A stretch of DNA of 64,000 nt from Dechloromonas sp. (GTDB lineage: Bacteria; Pseudomonadota; Gammaproteobacteria; Burkholderiales; Rhodocyclaceae): positions 121,536-185,535 of the forward strand of contig JAQUAX010000006.1 in the NCBI GenBank assembly GCA_028687035.1. The letters run 5' to 3'. Positions 54,461 through 63,923 of the stretch are shown piece by piece. The position numbers and the translations under genes are program-made. The number at the start of each line of letters is the position of its first letter. Position 1 is the first letter of the stretch. The notes below the pieces were generated by a model that was not told the DNA's origin, searched no databases, and saw only the letters and a program-made list of their open reading frames with translations.

Positions 54461-57184
54461 TCAGGCAGCCTCGGCGTGTCTGTGGGTGTGGTCCGCGATC
54501 ATCCGCTTGATGTCCGGAACGCAGGAGCCGCAGAAGGTACCGCATTTCAGCCGCTCCTGCAGTTGCGGCAGGCCGGCGCCGCCTTTCAGTTCGTTGCCGA
54601 TCTGCACGTCGCTGACGTCGGCGCACTTGCAGACGATGTTGCGCGGCGCCACACTGACCGGCGGCTTGGCCGACGGCGCCAGCGCGTAGCGGAGCAGTCC
54701 GGCGTCCAGTTCGTCTTCGGCCATCGCCCGCTTCAGCCAGGTCTGGGCCAGCGTTTCGCCGACCAGGCGGACGCCGTACAACCCGCCGTCCCGGGCGATC
54801 GCCTTCTTGGCGATGCCGCGCGAGGGATCGGCATAGACGATGGCGCCGGCCCCGCCGTCCAGGCCGAACAGCGCGTCCAGGCGGGCGATGCCGGCGGCGT
54901 CGAGCGGCGCCTCGGTGGCGGCGCGGAAAACGACCAGCGGCGCGCCGCGCCCGTAGAGCCCGAGCGCCGCGTAGGGGAAGTCGCCGAGCAGGCCTCTCGC
55001 CCGGTGCAGCAGCGCGAGCGCCTCGTTCCGGTCGGCGCAGCGGCGCAGCACGGCGACCGGACAGGGCAGCCCGGCGCGGACGATCTCGACCGCCGCGTGT
55101 TTCAGTTCCGGCTGTTTGGAATCCGGGTCCGTCGCGTCGCCGACCAGCGCATTGACCCCGGGCGTGTTCATGAACTGGCTGCCCCAGTGCATCGGCATCC
55201 AGGCCCGGCCTTTGGCCAGCCCGTCGCCGGCGGCGACGCGGACGACCATCTCGCCGCGCCGGTTGAAGACGCGGGCCAGGTCGCCGGGCGCCAGGCCGCG
55301 GTGCCGCAGGTCGCACGGGTGCATCGCGAGCAGCGGCTCGTCCTCGAGGTTGTACAGGCGGGGCACGGTGCCGGTCCGGCTCATGCCGTGCCACTGGTCA
55401 CGCATCCGCCCCGACAGCAGGCTGACCGGAAAATCCTCGGAGGGCGGCTCGGCCGGCGCGGCGTGGCGGACGGCGACGAAGCGCGCCCGGCCGTCGGGCG
55501 TCGGGAAACGGCCGTCCTCGTACAGCCGGACCTTGCCCTGATCGGCGCCCTCCGGGAACGGCCACTGCTGCGGCCCGCGGGTTTCGAGCAGCGCGTAGCT
55601 CAGGCCGGTGATGTCCAGGTTGCGCCCGCGCGTCGTCTCGCGATGTTCGCTGAAGATGGCTTCCGGATCGGCGTACGGGAACAGGCGGTCGCCGGCCGCG
55701 TTGCCCAGGCGCGCCGCCAGGCGGCGCGCGAAGTCGGTCGCGATCGCCCAGTCGTGCCGGGCTTCGCCCGGCGGCGGCAGCGCGGGCAGCAGGCGGCTGA
55801 TCCGGCGCTCCGAGTTGGTCACCGTGCCGTGCTTCTCGCCCCAGGCGCTGGCCGGCAGCAGCAGGTCGGCGCAGGCCGCGGTATCGGTATCGCCGTAAGC
55901 TTCCTGCAGCACGACGTAGTCCGCGGCGGCGAGCGCGGCGCGCACCTCGGCCTGGTTGGGCATCGACTGCGCGGGATTGGTGCAGGCGATCCAGACCGCC
56001 TTGATCTCCCCGGTTTTGAGGCTGCGGAACAGGTCGACCGCGGATTTGCCCGGGCGCGCCGGCACGAAGGGAACGCCCCACAACTGCGCGATTTCGGCCC
56101 GGTCCGCGGGATCGTCGAGATCGCGATGGGCGGAAGCCAGCGTTGCCATGCCGCCGACTTCGCGCCCGCCCATCGCGTTCGGCTGGCCGGTCAGCGAGAA
56201 CGGGCCGGCGCCCGGCTTGCCGATCTGGCCGGTCGCCAGGTGCAGGTGGATCAGTGCGGCGTTGTTGTGCGTGCCGTGCGACGACTGGTTCAGCCCCTGG
56301 CAGTAGAGCGACAGCGCCGGCCCCTGGCTGCCGAACCAGCACGCCGCCTGCAGCAGGTCGGCGACGGCGATCCCGCAGAGATCGGCGACGACGGCCGGCG
56401 GGTAGTGGCGGACGATGTCCCGCAGCTCGGCGAAGCCGGTCGTGTGGGCGGCGATGTAGTCATCGTCGAGCATCCCCTCGTTGATCAGGATGTTCAGCAG
56501 GCCGTTGTACAGCGCGACGTCGGTCCCCGGCCGCAGCGCCAGGTGGAGGTCGGCGATCGCTGCGCTCTCGGTGCGCCGCGGATCGACGACGATGATTTTC
56601 AGATCCGGATTGTTCGCGCGCGCGTCCTCGATCGCCCGGAAAACGATGGGATGGGCGACGGCCGGATTGGCGCCGGCGATCATCAGCACGGACGCGGCGG
56701 CGATGTCGGCATAGCTGCACGGCGGCGCATCGGCGCCCAGCGTCTGCTTGTAGCCGGAAACCGCCGACGACATGCACAGCCGCGAGTTGGTATCGATGTT
56801 GTTGGTGCCGATCAGTCCCTTGGCCAGCTTGTTGAAAACGTAATAGTCCTCGGTCAGCAGCTGGCCGGAAATGTAGAAGGCCACGGCATCCGGACCGTGC
56901 GCGCGGATGATCCCGGCGAAACGGTCGGCCGCCTCGTCAAGGGCCGCATCCCAGTCCAGTCGCTGGCCGGGGTGGCCGCTGCGGCTCCGCCGCTCCGGGT
57001 AAAGCAGCCGGGAAGCCGCATCGACCGTCTGGTCCAGCGATGCGCCCTTGGTGCACAGGCGGCCGAAATTGGCCGGGTGCCCGGGGTCGCCGCGGACCCC
57101 GGTGATCCGGCCATCCTCCGTTGCGATCAGCACGCCGCAGCCGACGCCGCAATAACAGCAGGTGGATTTGATTTCGGTCTTCAT
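54461..57184 (-). CDS. nasA: Assimilatory nitrate reductase catalytic subunit
   Basis: A 907-residue molybdopterin enzyme reducing nitrate to nitrite in the cytoplasm. The [4Fe-4S] site is CCYCGVGCGV...GRLCTKG at the N-terminus; molybdopterin-binding parts include NTNSRLCMSSA and ASAWGEKHGTVTNSERR. A C-terminal BFD-type [2Fe-2S] domain (CKCADVSDVQIGNE, CGTFCGSCVPDI; about 840-905) serves electron entry. AAGGA precedes the ATG. It is first gene of the nasA-ybiB unit. Confidence 0.95.
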   Translation of the reverse strand: MKTEIKSTCCYCGVGCGVLIATEDGRITGVRGDPGHPANFGRLCTKGASLDQTVDAASRLLYPERRSRSGHPGQRLDWDAALDEAADRFAGIIRAHGPDAVAFYISGQLLTEDYYVFNKLAKGLIGTNNIDTNSRLCMSSAVSGYKQTLGADAPPCSYADIAAASVLMIAGANPAVAHPIVFRAIEDARANNPDLKIIVVDPRRTESAAIADLHLALRPGTDVALYNGLLNILINEGMLDDDYIAAHTTGFAELRDIVRHYPPAVVADLCGIAVADLLQAACWFGSQGPALSLYCQGLNQSSHGTHNNAALIHLHLATGQIGKPGAGPFSLTGQPNAMGGREVGGMATLASAHRDLDDPADRAEIAQLWGVPFVPARPGKSAVDLFRSLKTGEIKAVWIACTNPAQSMPNQAEVRAALAAADYVVLQEAYGDTDTAACADLLLPASAWGEKHGTVTNSERRISRLLPALPPPGEARHDWAIATDFARRLAARLGNAAGDRLFPYADPEAIFSEHRETTRGRNLDITGLSYALLETRGPQQWPFPEGADQGKVRLYEDGRFPTPDGRARFVAVRHAAPAEPPSEDFPVSLLSGRMRDQWHGMSRTGTVPRLYNLEDEPLLAMHPCDLRHRGLAPGDLARVFNRRGEMVVRVAAGDGLAKGRAWMPMHWGSQFMNTPGVNALVGDATDPDSKQPELKHAAVEIVRAGLPCPVAVLRRCADRNEALALLHRARGLLGDFPYAALGLYGRGAPLVVFRAATEAPLDAAGIARLDALFGLDGGAGAIVYADPSRGIAKKAIARDGGLYGVRLVGETLAQTWLKRAMAEDELDAGLLRYALAPSAKPPVSVAPRNIVCKCADVSDVQIGNELKGGAGLPQLQERLKCGTFCGSCVPDIKRMIADHTHRHAEAA

Positions 57185-57208
57185 GATCTTCCTTTCGGCG
57201 TTGCCTTG

Positions 57209-57224
57209 AGCAACTGCCATGCCA
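57209..57224 (-). promoter_or_regulatory. Candidate sigma-54 promoter of nasA
   Basis: TGGCATGGCAGTTGCT on the minus strand fits TGGCAY-N5-TTGCW with correct 12-base GG-GC spacing. The predicted start near 57198 leaves only about 14 bases before the ATG, short but with AAGGA inside. A TGCACTA half-site typical of NtrC lies near 57285-57292. Confidence 0.62.
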
Positions 57225-57249
57225 TGCCGGAAAATCAAGGACTTGAAAC

Positions 57250-57286
57250 AAAAAAGGGAAATTCCATACGGATATTTCCCTTTTTT
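57250..57286 (-). terminator. Terminator between sspB and nasA
   Basis: AAAAAAGGGAAAT and its exact complement (13 bp) around an 11-base loop, with T-runs on both strands. It ends the sspB transcript before the nasA promoter. Confidence 0.92.
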
Positions 57287-57312
57287 AGTGCATCGGAGCC
57301 GAAGCCGGTCCC

Positions 57313-57738
57313 TTATTTGATGCGCTGCAACCTGGGTCGCCCGCCTTCGGGGCGGGGCGGCTCCGGCGGCGGCTCATCGACCGCCGATTCGGCAGCCACT
57401 TCGTCGCCGAGCGGCAAGGCCTCGCCATCGATTTCGAAGGCCATGCCGGCGCCGTTCTCGCGGGAATAGATCGCCGAGACCTGCTCGACCGGAACCGACA
57501 GCTCCCGCGCGGTGCCGCCGAAACGGGCCTGGAACTCGATCAGCTCGTTGCCGATCTGCAGCTTGTTGGTCGCGCCCGGGCCGATGTTCAGCACGATCTG
57601 CCCGTCGCGGACGAATTCGCGCGGCACCCGCGTGCGCTCATCGACCTGGACTGCGATGTACGGGGTGAACCCGTTGTCGCAGCACCATTCCCAGAGCGCC
57701 CGCAGCAGGTAGGGCTTGGTGGACGGAAGCTGTTCCAT
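57313..57738 (-). CDS. sspB: ClpXP adaptor SspB
   Basis: A 141-residue adaptor handing ssrA-tagged proteins to ClpXP. The N-terminal tag-binding fold reads STKPYLLRALWEWCCDNGFTPYIAV...VLNIGPGATNKLQIGNELIEFQARFGG. An acidic, Pro-rich linker (110-132) leads to the ClpX-binding tail RPRLQRIK. It lies three bases after sspA. Confidence 0.95.
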   Translation of the reverse strand: MEQLPSTKPYLLRALWEWCCDNGFTPYIAVQVDERTRVPREFVRDGQIVLNIGPGATNKLQIGNELIEFQARFGGTARELSVPVEQVSAIYSRENGAGMAFEIDGEALPLGDEVAAESAVDEPPPEPPRPEGGRPRLQRIK

Positions 57739-57741
57739 GCC

Positions 57742-58338
57742 TTACTTGCGCATTGCCTTCTCGGAAGGCGTCAGCGCATCGATGAAGCCCTGGCGGCTGA
57801 AGATGCGCTCGGCGTACTTCATCAGCGGCGCGGCGGCCTTGCCGAGGTCGATGCCGTAATGGTCGAGACGCCACAGCAGCGGGGCGATCGCGACGTCGAG
57901 CATGGAGAATTCGTCACCCAGCATGAATTTCTGCTTGTTGAAGATCGGCACGATCTCGGTCAGCCGGGCCTTGATTTCCTGGCGGGCCTTTTCGGCCGTC
58001 TTGGCGTTCTTCTCGATGACTTCCATGTGCGAGAAGATTTCGCGCTCCATGCCGACCAGCAGCTGGCGGGCGCGGGCACGCATGATCGGATCGGCAGGCA
58101 TCAGTTGCGGATGCGGGAAACGCTCGTCGATGTACTCGTTGATGATGTTCGGCTCGAACAGGACGAGATCGCGTTCGACCAGCACCGGCACGCGGTTGTG
58201 CGGATTGATCGCCGCCATTTCTTCCGGCTTGTTGAACATGTCGACATCGATCACCTGGAAGTCCATGCCCTTTTCGAACAGGACAATGCGGCAACGATGG
58301 CTGAAAGGGCAGGTCGTGCCCGAGTAGAGGTTCATCAT
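57742..58338 (-). CDS. sspA: Stringent starvation protein A
   Basis: A 198-residue glutathione-transferase-fold, RNA-polymerase-associated protein. The N-terminal thioredoxin-like domain has YSGTTCPFSHRCRIVLFEKGM and NPHNRVPVLVERDLVLFEPNII; the C-terminal helical domain has DEFSMLDVAIAPLLWRLDHYG. It sits between petC and sspB, the normal betaproteobacterial order. Confidence 0.95.
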   Translation of the reverse strand: MMNLYSGTTCPFSHRCRIVLFEKGMDFQVIDVDMFNKPEEMAAINPHNRVPVLVERDLVLFEPNIINEYIDERFPHPQLMPADPIMRARARQLLVGMEREIFSHMEVIEKNAKTAEKARQEIKARLTEIVPIFNKQKFMLGDEFSMLDVAIAPLLWRLDHYGIDLGKAAAPLMKYAERIFSRQGFIDALTPSEKAMRK

Positions 58339-58421
58339 TTGTGGTCACCCTCAAAATGAGATTCGGCATCGGGGGTCGGCCGAAGCCGAACCCGCGATGC
58401 CGTTAGCCGATCCGGGAAGGA

Positions 58422-59141
58422 TCAGTGAATGTCTTTCCAGTATTCCTTCTTCAGCGCGTAGGCCACGACGAAGAGCAGAGCCAGGAAGGCCAGGACGAAA
58501 ATACCCAGGGTCTTGCGGAACTCCTGCTGCGGTTCGCCCATCCAGACCATGAAGCCGACGAGGTCGGAAACCGCCTTGTCGAATTCGGCCGGTGCCAGCT
58601 GACCCGGAACCGCCAGCTCGAGCTTGTGCGTTTCGTGATTCAGCACCTGCTGGCCCTGCAGACCGTACAGGACGTGCGGCATGCCGACGTTTTCGAAAAT
58701 CACGTTGTTCCAGCCGGTCGGACGGTTCGCGTCGCGATAGAAGGAGCGCAGGTAGGTGTAGAGCCAGTCGGCCCCGGCCTTCGGCGCACCGGCATCGCCA
58801 CGGGCACGGGCGATGATGGTCAGATCCGGCGGGGTCGCACCGAACCACAGCTTCTGCTCGTCGGCGCGCGCCGCGACAGCCATCAGTCCACCGATCTTGT
58901 CGGACGTGAACATCAGGTTGTCCTTGACCTGCTGCTCGGTCAGACCGAGATCGATCAGGTTCTTGTAGCGCATGTAGGAGGCGCCGTGGCAGTTCAGGCA
59001 GTAATTGACGAACAGCTTGGCACCATTCTGCACCGCCGCCTTGTCGCTCACCGAGCCGGGCCACTTGTCCAGGTGGACGTTGCCGCCGCTGGCCAGGGCC
59101 ATGATCGGCGCGAAGAGCAATGCGATCAGGAATTTTTTCAT
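58422..59141 (-). CDS. petC: Cytochrome c1 of the bc1 complex
   Basis: A 239-residue membrane-anchored c-type cytochrome. Signal peptide 1-17, haem motif CLNCH, axial Met region ENVGMPHVL, and a C-terminal anchor helix (FVLAFLALLFVVAYAL). The second of two in-frame ATGs (59141) is chosen because GAGAGG is nine bases before it and touches the first ATG. It passes electrons from the Rieske protein to cytochrome c. Confidence 0.95.
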   Translation of the reverse strand: MKKFLIALLFAPIMALASGGNVHLDKWPGSVSDKAAVQNGAKLFVNYCLNCHGASYMRYKNLIDLGLTEQQVKDNLMFTSDKIGGLMAVAARADEQKLWFGATPPDLTIIARARGDAGAPKAGADWLYTYLRSFYRDANRPTGWNNVIFENVGMPHVLYGLQGQQVLNHETHKLELAVPGQLAPAEFDKAVSDLVGFMVWMGEPQQEFRKTLGIFVLAFLALLFVVAYALKKEYWKDIH

Positions 59142-59154
59142 TTTATGCATCCTC

Positions 59155-60456
59155 TCACTTCATCGTCACGCGGTCGGGAACCGGCTTGAACTTGTCCATC
59201 CGCGACCACCAGGGCATGCCCAGGAAGAAGCCGAAATAGAACACGGTGCAGACCTGGGAAACCAGCTCGCCCATCGGCGACGGGGACAGCGTGCCCAGAT
59301 AGCCGAGGATGAAGAAGCAGATCACGAAAATGGTGATCATCACCTTGGTGATCGGGCCGCGGTAGCGGATCGAACGTACCGGGCTGCGGTCCAGCCACGG
59401 CAGGAAGGCAAAGATCACGACGGAAGCGCCCATCGCCACCACACCCCAGAACTTGGCGTCGAGGCCGAAGAAGTTCCAGACCATGGCGCGCAGGATCGAG
59501 TAGAACGGCGTGAAGTACCAGACCGGCGCGATGTGCGGCGGGGTCTTCAGCGGGTCAGCCGGGTAGAAGTTCGGCGTTTCCAGGAAGTAACCGCCGCCCT
59601 CCGGTGCGAAGAAGAGCACCGCGGAGAAGACCATCAGGAAAACCACGACGCCGACGATGTCCTTGACCGTGTAGTACGGGTGGAACGGGATGCCGTCGAG
59701 CGGGATGCCGTGCTCGTCCTTCTTTTCCTTGATGTCGATACCGTCCGGGTTGTTCGAGCCGGTTTCGTGCAGGGCCAGAACGTGCGCTGCAACCAGACCA
59801 AGCAGGACGAGCGGGAAGGCGATCACGTGGAACGAGAAGAAGCGGTTCAGCGTCGCGTCGCCGACGACGAAGTCGCCGCGGATGATCAGGGAGAGATCCG
59901 AGCCGACGACCGGAATCGCCGAGAACAGGTTCACGATCACCTGAGCACCCCAGTAGGACATCTGACCCCACGGCAGCAGGTAGCCGAAGAAGGCCTCACC
60001 CATCAGCACCAGGAAGATGCCAACGCCGAACAGCCAGGTCAGTTCACGCGGCTTGCGGTAGGAACCGTAGATCAGGCCGCGGAACATGTGCATGTACACG
60101 ACGATGAAGAACGCCGAGGCGCCGGTCGAGTGCATGTAGCGGATGATCCAGCCGCCCGGCACGTCGCGCATGATGTACTCGACGGACGCGAAGGCGACCG
60201 GCACGCCGTTGGCGTTCAGAGCGGCATCGGGCTTGTAGTGCATGACCAGGAAGATGCCGGTGACGATCTGGATGACCAGGACCAGCAGGGCCAGCGAACC
60301 GAAGAAATACCAGAAGTTGAAGTTCTTCGGGGCGTAGTACTCGGACAGGTGCCCCTTCCACATCGAAGTCGCCGGGAAACGGGCATCGACCCATTCCAGC
60401 AGGTTGCCGCCGAGCGAGCCGTCGGACTTGTACTTTTCGTAGGTACCACCAGCCAT
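59155..60456 (-). CDS. petB: Cytochrome b of the bc1 complex
   Basis: A 433-residue protein with eight or nine helices. Haem-binding histidines lie in RYMHSTGASAFFIVVYMHMF and FSFHVIAFPLVLLGLVAAHV. The quinol-oxidation motif is PVWY (APVWYFTPFYSILRA) rather than the mitochondrial PEWY, a variant known in some bacteria. It lies one base after petA. Confidence 0.96.
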   Translation of the reverse strand: MAGGTYEKYKSDGSLGGNLLEWVDARFPATSMWKGHLSEYYAPKNFNFWYFFGSLALLVLVIQIVTGIFLVMHYKPDAALNANGVPVAFASVEYIMRDVPGGWIIRYMHSTGASAFFIVVYMHMFRGLIYGSYRKPRELTWLFGVGIFLVLMGEAFFGYLLPWGQMSYWGAQVIVNLFSAIPVVGSDLSLIIRGDFVVGDATLNRFFSFHVIAFPLVLLGLVAAHVLALHETGSNNPDGIDIKEKKDEHGIPLDGIPFHPYYTVKDIVGVVVFLMVFSAVLFFAPEGGGYFLETPNFYPADPLKTPPHIAPVWYFTPFYSILRAMVWNFFGLDAKFWGVVAMGASVVIFAFLPWLDRSPVRSIRYRGPITKVMITIFVICFFILGYLGTLSPSPMGELVSQVCTVFYFGFFLGMPWWSRMDKFKPVPDRVTMK

Positions 60457-60457
60457 G

Positions 60458-61054
60458 TTATGCCCCCTTCTTGTCTTCGCCGATCAGGATGCGCGTATCG
60501 GCAAGATACACGTGCGGCGGAACTTCCAGATTGGTCGGTGCGGGCTTCGCCTTGAAGACGCGGCCGGCGAAGTCGAAGGTGGAACCGTGGCAGGGGCACA
60601 GGAAGCCGCCCAGCCAGTCGGCGCCCATCCCTTCTTCCGCGCCCTTCTTGAACTTGGAGGACGGGGAACAGCCGAGGTGGGTACAGATACCGACAACGAC
60701 CAGGATTTCCGGCTTGATCGAACGGGTATCGTTCTGGGCATAGCCGGGTTGCTGGTTCTTCTCGGACTTCGGGTCAGCGACCGCATCGGCCAGCTTGGGC
60801 AGCGTGTCGAGCATGTCCTTGGTGCGGTTGATGATCCACACCGGCTTGCCGCGCCACTCGACGGTCATCATCTGACCCGGCTCGAGCTTGCTGATATCGA
60901 CTTCGACCGGAGCGCCTGCAGCTTTCGCACGTTCGGACGGAAGCAAGCTGGAGACGAACGGGACTAGGGCGCCAAGCGCACCTGCCCCGCCCACGGCCGC
61001 GGTTGCAACGACGAGACGCCGCCGCCCGCAGTCCAGTTTTCCTTGATTGCTCAT
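60458..61054 (-). CDS. petA: Rieske iron-sulfur protein of the bc1 complex
   Basis: A 198-residue protein. The twin-arginine region CGRRRLVVATAAVGG precedes the anchor helix; the [2Fe-2S] motifs CTHLGC and CPCHGS are complete. MSNQGKLDCGRRRL at 61054 is used instead of the longer frame because AGGGG lies seven bases before it. It is first gene of petABC. Confidence 0.95.
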   Translation of the reverse strand: MSNQGKLDCGRRRLVVATAAVGGAGALGALVPFVSSLLPSERAKAAGAPVEVDISKLEPGQMMTVEWRGKPVWIINRTKDMLDTLPKLADAVADPKSEKNQQPGYAQNDTRSIKPEILVVVGICTHLGCSPSSKFKKGAEEGMGADWLGGFLCPCHGSTFDFAGRVFKAKPAPTNLEVPPHVYLADTRILIGEDKKGA

Positions 61055-61136
61055 AACGCTGACCCCTAAAGGAATTGGATGGGATGAAAACAAACGTTGA
61101 ATTATACGATAACGGAACTAGCGATAAAAGCCGCTG

Positions 61137-61736
61137 TCACGTTGAACACGCCCTGCGCTCGCGTAGCGCTTGCGCCAGCGTGCCTGCATCGACATATTCC
61201 AGTTCGCCACCGACCGGGACACCGCGCGCGATACGCGTCACGTCTATCCCCCGGGGACGCAGCATCGCGGCGATGTAGTGCGCGGTTGCCTCGCCCTCGT
61301 TGGTGTAATTGGTCGCCAGGATGACCTCCTTGACGACGCCGTCGAGGGCACGCGCCAACAGGCGCTCCAGCCCCAACTCGCGGGCGCCTATCCCGTCAAG
61401 CGGAGATATCCGCCCCATCAGGACGTAATAGAGCCCCTGGTAGCTGAGGGTCTGCTCCATCATGTTCATGTCGACCGGGGTCTCCACGACGCACAACAAC
61501 GACGGATCTCGCCGCGGCGAGGCGCAACGCTCGCACAACTCGCCCTCGGTAAAGGTATTGCAGCGCTGACAATGGCGAACGGCCTGCAACGCATGGAGCA
61601 CGGCCTCACCCAGCCGCTGGGCACCGGAGCGGTCCCGTTGCAGCAAATGGTAGGCCAGGCGCTGCGCCGATTTCGGCCCGATGCCGGGCAGGCAGCGCAA
61701 CGCCTCGATCAAGGCCTCCAGCCCTGACGGATTCAC
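61137..61736 (-). CDS. recR: Recombination protein RecR
   Basis: A 199-residue DNA repair protein that works with RecO and RecF. Helix-hairpin-helix [19 protein letters not shown], zinc finger [16 protein letters not shown], then the TOPRIM domain ([29 protein letters not shown]). The start is GTG (VNPSG), which lies right after the ybaB stop. Confidence 0.96.
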   Translation of the reverse strand: MNPSGLEALIEALRCLPGIGPKSAQRLAYHLLQRDRSGAQRLGEAVLHALQAVRHCQRCNTFTEGELCERCASPRRDPSLLCVVETPVDMNMMEQTLSYQGLYYVLMGRISPLDGIGARELGLERLLARALDGVVKEVILATNYTNEGEATAHYIAAMLRPRGIDVTRIARGVPVGGELEYVDAGTLAQALRERRACST

Positions 61737-62060
61737 TTAGAACGGCAGCTTGAAGCCGGGGGGGAGATTCAGGCCGGCAGTGAAACCCGCCATCTTGTCC
61801 TTGCTCAGCGCCTCTCCGCGACGAACCGCATCATTGACGGCGGCGGCCAGAAGGTCCTCGAGCATTTCACGGTCATCCATCACCGAGGGATCGATGCTGA
61901 CCCGACGGACTTCGTGGGCGCAGGTCATCAACACCTTGACCATACCCGCACCGGACTGCCCCTCGACCTCCATCTGCGCCAGCTGTTCCTGCGCCTTCTT
62001 CATGTTGTCCTGCATCGCCTGGGCCTGTTTCATCAGCCCGGCCAATCCGCCCTTCATCAT
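61737..62060 (-). CDS. ybaB: YbaB/EbfC nucleoid-associated protein
   Basis: A 107-residue DNA-binding dimer protein: [20 protein letters not shown], then [20 protein letters not shown] and the ending [14 protein letters not shown] lies eight bases before the first of two adjacent ATGs. It is between dnaX and recR, its usual place. Confidence 0.95.
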   Translation of the reverse strand: MMKGGLAGLMKQAQAMQDNMKKAQEQLAQMEVEGQSGAGMVKVLMTCAHEVRRVSIDPSVMDDREMLEDLLAAAVNDAVRRGEALSKDKMAGFTAGLNLPPGFKLPF

Positions 62061-62073
62061 GTTTGCTTCTCCG

Positions 62074-63678
62074 TTACGCGATGGGTTTGATGGATGAATC
62101 AACGACGGATGCATCGAGCGCCTCGATGGCATCACGCACAAAATTGTCCTGCTCGATCGCAGCTTGCGCCTCTTCCTGCTTCTGCTGCCTCGCTCGCCCG
62201 ACAGCCACTGCTGGCGTGTCGGCTTCGACCTGAGCCAGTTCGATCTTCAGTTGCAGAGGACGGCCGTAGTAGTCCGCCAATGCCTGCTGGAGCTTGTCCG
62301 GAGCCGGCTTCATCTGCAGATGCGCATGAGCTGGCGCCAGGCGCAAAATGCATTCGCGCTCGTTGATCGAGCGCAACTCGCAGTTCTGAGCCAGCGTCTT
62401 GGCGAGACCGCTGATCGCCAGAGCGCCTACCACCTCGTGCCAGTCCGTTCCTTGCGCCACCGCCCGAGGGGGCATTTCGGCAGGCACGGCAGGCTTGTTG
62501 GGCACTGCTTCCGGAGCCTTGGGGGGAGGCCGCTTGGATTCCGTACTCACCGCGGTGGACAGCGCCTGCCCCCTTGAAACCACATCGGCCACCTTGCTCG
62601 GCCGGAAGGCATGCAGGCGCAGCAAGGTCATCACGAAGCCGGCGTACTCGTCCGGGGCGACCGTCATCTCGGCCCGGCCAATATTGACGATCTGGTAGGC
62701 CAGTTGCACGAACTCCGCGGAAAAGGCGTTCGCTAGGCCGGCAATCCTTTTCGCGTCGGGCTCGTCATCGTCAAGCGATGACGGGACGCATTGGGCAATC
62801 TGCAGGCGCGTCAGCAGCAGCCCCAACTCCTGCAGCGCCGCAGCATAGGAAAGGCTGCGCACGCCGAGATCCGACGCGATGGAGAGCAGGGCCGGCGCAT
62901 CCCCGTCGCGCAGGGCCTCCAGCACGGCGAACAAGTAGTCCTGATCGACCGTGCCCAGCATCGCACGAACCTGCGACTCCTCAACCTTGCCTGCGCCATG
63001 GGCAATCGCCTGGTCAAGCAGGGACAACGCATCCCGCATGCTCCCGCCGGCCGAGCGGGCCAGCATGGCCAGCGCGGGTTGCTCGTAGGACAAGCCTTCG
63101 GCGCGCAGAATATGGGCCAGATGATCGGAGATCGCGGTCGAGGTCATCTGTTTCAGATTGAACTGCAGGCAGCGCGACAGGACGGTCACCGGAATTTTCT
63201 GGGGGTCGGTCGTGGCCAGGATGAACTTGACGTGCTCCGGAGGCTCTTCCAGGGTCTTCAACATGGCGTTGAAGGCCGAGGTGGAAAGCATATGCACTTC
63301 GTCGATCACATAGACCTTGAAGCGGCCACGTGTCGGCGCATAGACGGCATTTTCGAGCAGCTGCCGCATCTCGTCGACACGCGTATTGGTGGCCGCGTCG
63401 ACCTCGAGCAGATCGACAAAACGACCGCTGTCGATCTCCTGGCAAGCGCTGCAGGTGCCACAGGGTGTCGCCGTAATCCCGGTTTCGCAATTCAGCGATT
63501 TGGCCAGAATTCGGGCCAGAGTCGTCTTGCCGACGCCGCGGGTACCGGTGAACAAATAGGCATGGTGCAGGCGTTGTTCGGACAGCGCGTGGGTCAAGGC
63601 CCGGACGACATGCTCTTGCCCGACAAGCGTAGAAAAATTGCGCGGCCGCCACTTGCGCGCGAGAACCTGATAACTCAT
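62074..63678 (-). CDS. dnaX: DNA polymerase III subunits gamma/tau
   Basis: A 534-residue clamp-loader ATPase: [20 protein letters not shown], Walker [10 protein letters not shown], zinc cysteines [10 protein letters not shown], Walker [11 protein letters not shown], sensor [22 protein letters not shown] Pro/Lys linker (around 380-400) leads to the tau-specific C-terminal domain. It heads dnaX-ybaB-recR. No A-rich slippery site for gamma production is obvious. Confidence 0.96.
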   Translation of the reverse strand: MSYQVLARKWRPRNFSTLVGQEHVVRALTHALSEQRLHHAYLFTGTRGVGKTTLARILAKSLNCETGITATPCGTCSACQEIDSGRFVDLLEVDAATNTRVDEMRQLLENAVYAPTRGRFKVYVIDEVHMLSTSAFNAMLKTLEEPPEHVKFILATTDPQKIPVTVLSRCLQFNLKQMTSTAISDHLAHILRAEGLSYEQPALAMLARSAGGSMRDALSLLDQAIAHGAGKVEESQVRAMLGTVDQDYLFAVLEALRDGDAPALLSIASDLGVRSLSYAAALQELGLLLTRLQIAQCVPSSLDDDEPDAKRIAGLANAFSAEFVQLAYQIVNIGRAEMTVAPDEYAGFVMTLLRLHAFRPSKVADVVSRGQALSTAVSTESKRPPPKAPEAVPNKPAVPAEMPPRAVAQGTDWHEVVGALAISGLAKTLAQNCELRSINERECILRLAPAHAHLQMKPAPDKLQQALADYYGRPLQLKIELAQVEADTPAVAVGRARQQKQEEAQAAIEQDNFVRDAIEALDASVVDSSIKPIA

Positions 63679-63717
63679 GCGCCCCACACCAAAGCAAAGC
63701 AGAAATGAAAATGGCGA

Positions 63718-63814
63718 GCCTAACCCCCGGCACTTGCAGTAAATGGCTGTGGCTGCTTCCTTCCGGACCTGACCAGGTTCACCACCCTGCAATGCGGGGA
63801 GACCCGCCGGGGCG
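63718..63814 (-). ncRNA. ffs: Small signal recognition particle RNA (4.5S)
   Basis: On the minus strand the conserved domain IV tip is present: CCAGGTCAGGTCCGGAAGGA then AGCAGCC, flanked by paired arms that end in CCCCGGC/GCCGGGG. Length about 97 bases; the exact ends are estimated. It binds Ffh to target membrane proteins. It lies just upstream of dnaX in the same direction. Confidence 0.92.
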
Positions 63815-63880
63815 AATTCTAGCACAGAGCGGGAAGGCCTCTGTCGAAATCTTCTTCCGACATTTCGTCCGCACCAAAGC

Positions 63881-63913
63881 AGAAAGCCCCTGCAGGGACT
63901 GCAGGGGCTTTCT
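63881..63913 (-). terminator. rRNA operon terminator
   Basis: AGAAAGCCCCTGCA and its exact complement (14 bp) flank a 5-base loop, 11 bases beyond the 5S end. T-rich on the minus strand. Confidence 0.85.
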
Positions 63914-63923
63914 GGGGGAGGGT

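Noticed and set aside
53147..57469. A 1440-residue open frame antisense to nirB, ybiB and nasA
   Set aside because: It runs across three clear genes and a promoter on the other strand and has no recognisable protein content.
62500..62540. Programmed frameshift in dnaX at a C-run
   Set aside because: The C6 run is in a Pro linker, but it is not an X-XXY-YYZ heptamer in frame and no stimulatory stem is clear.
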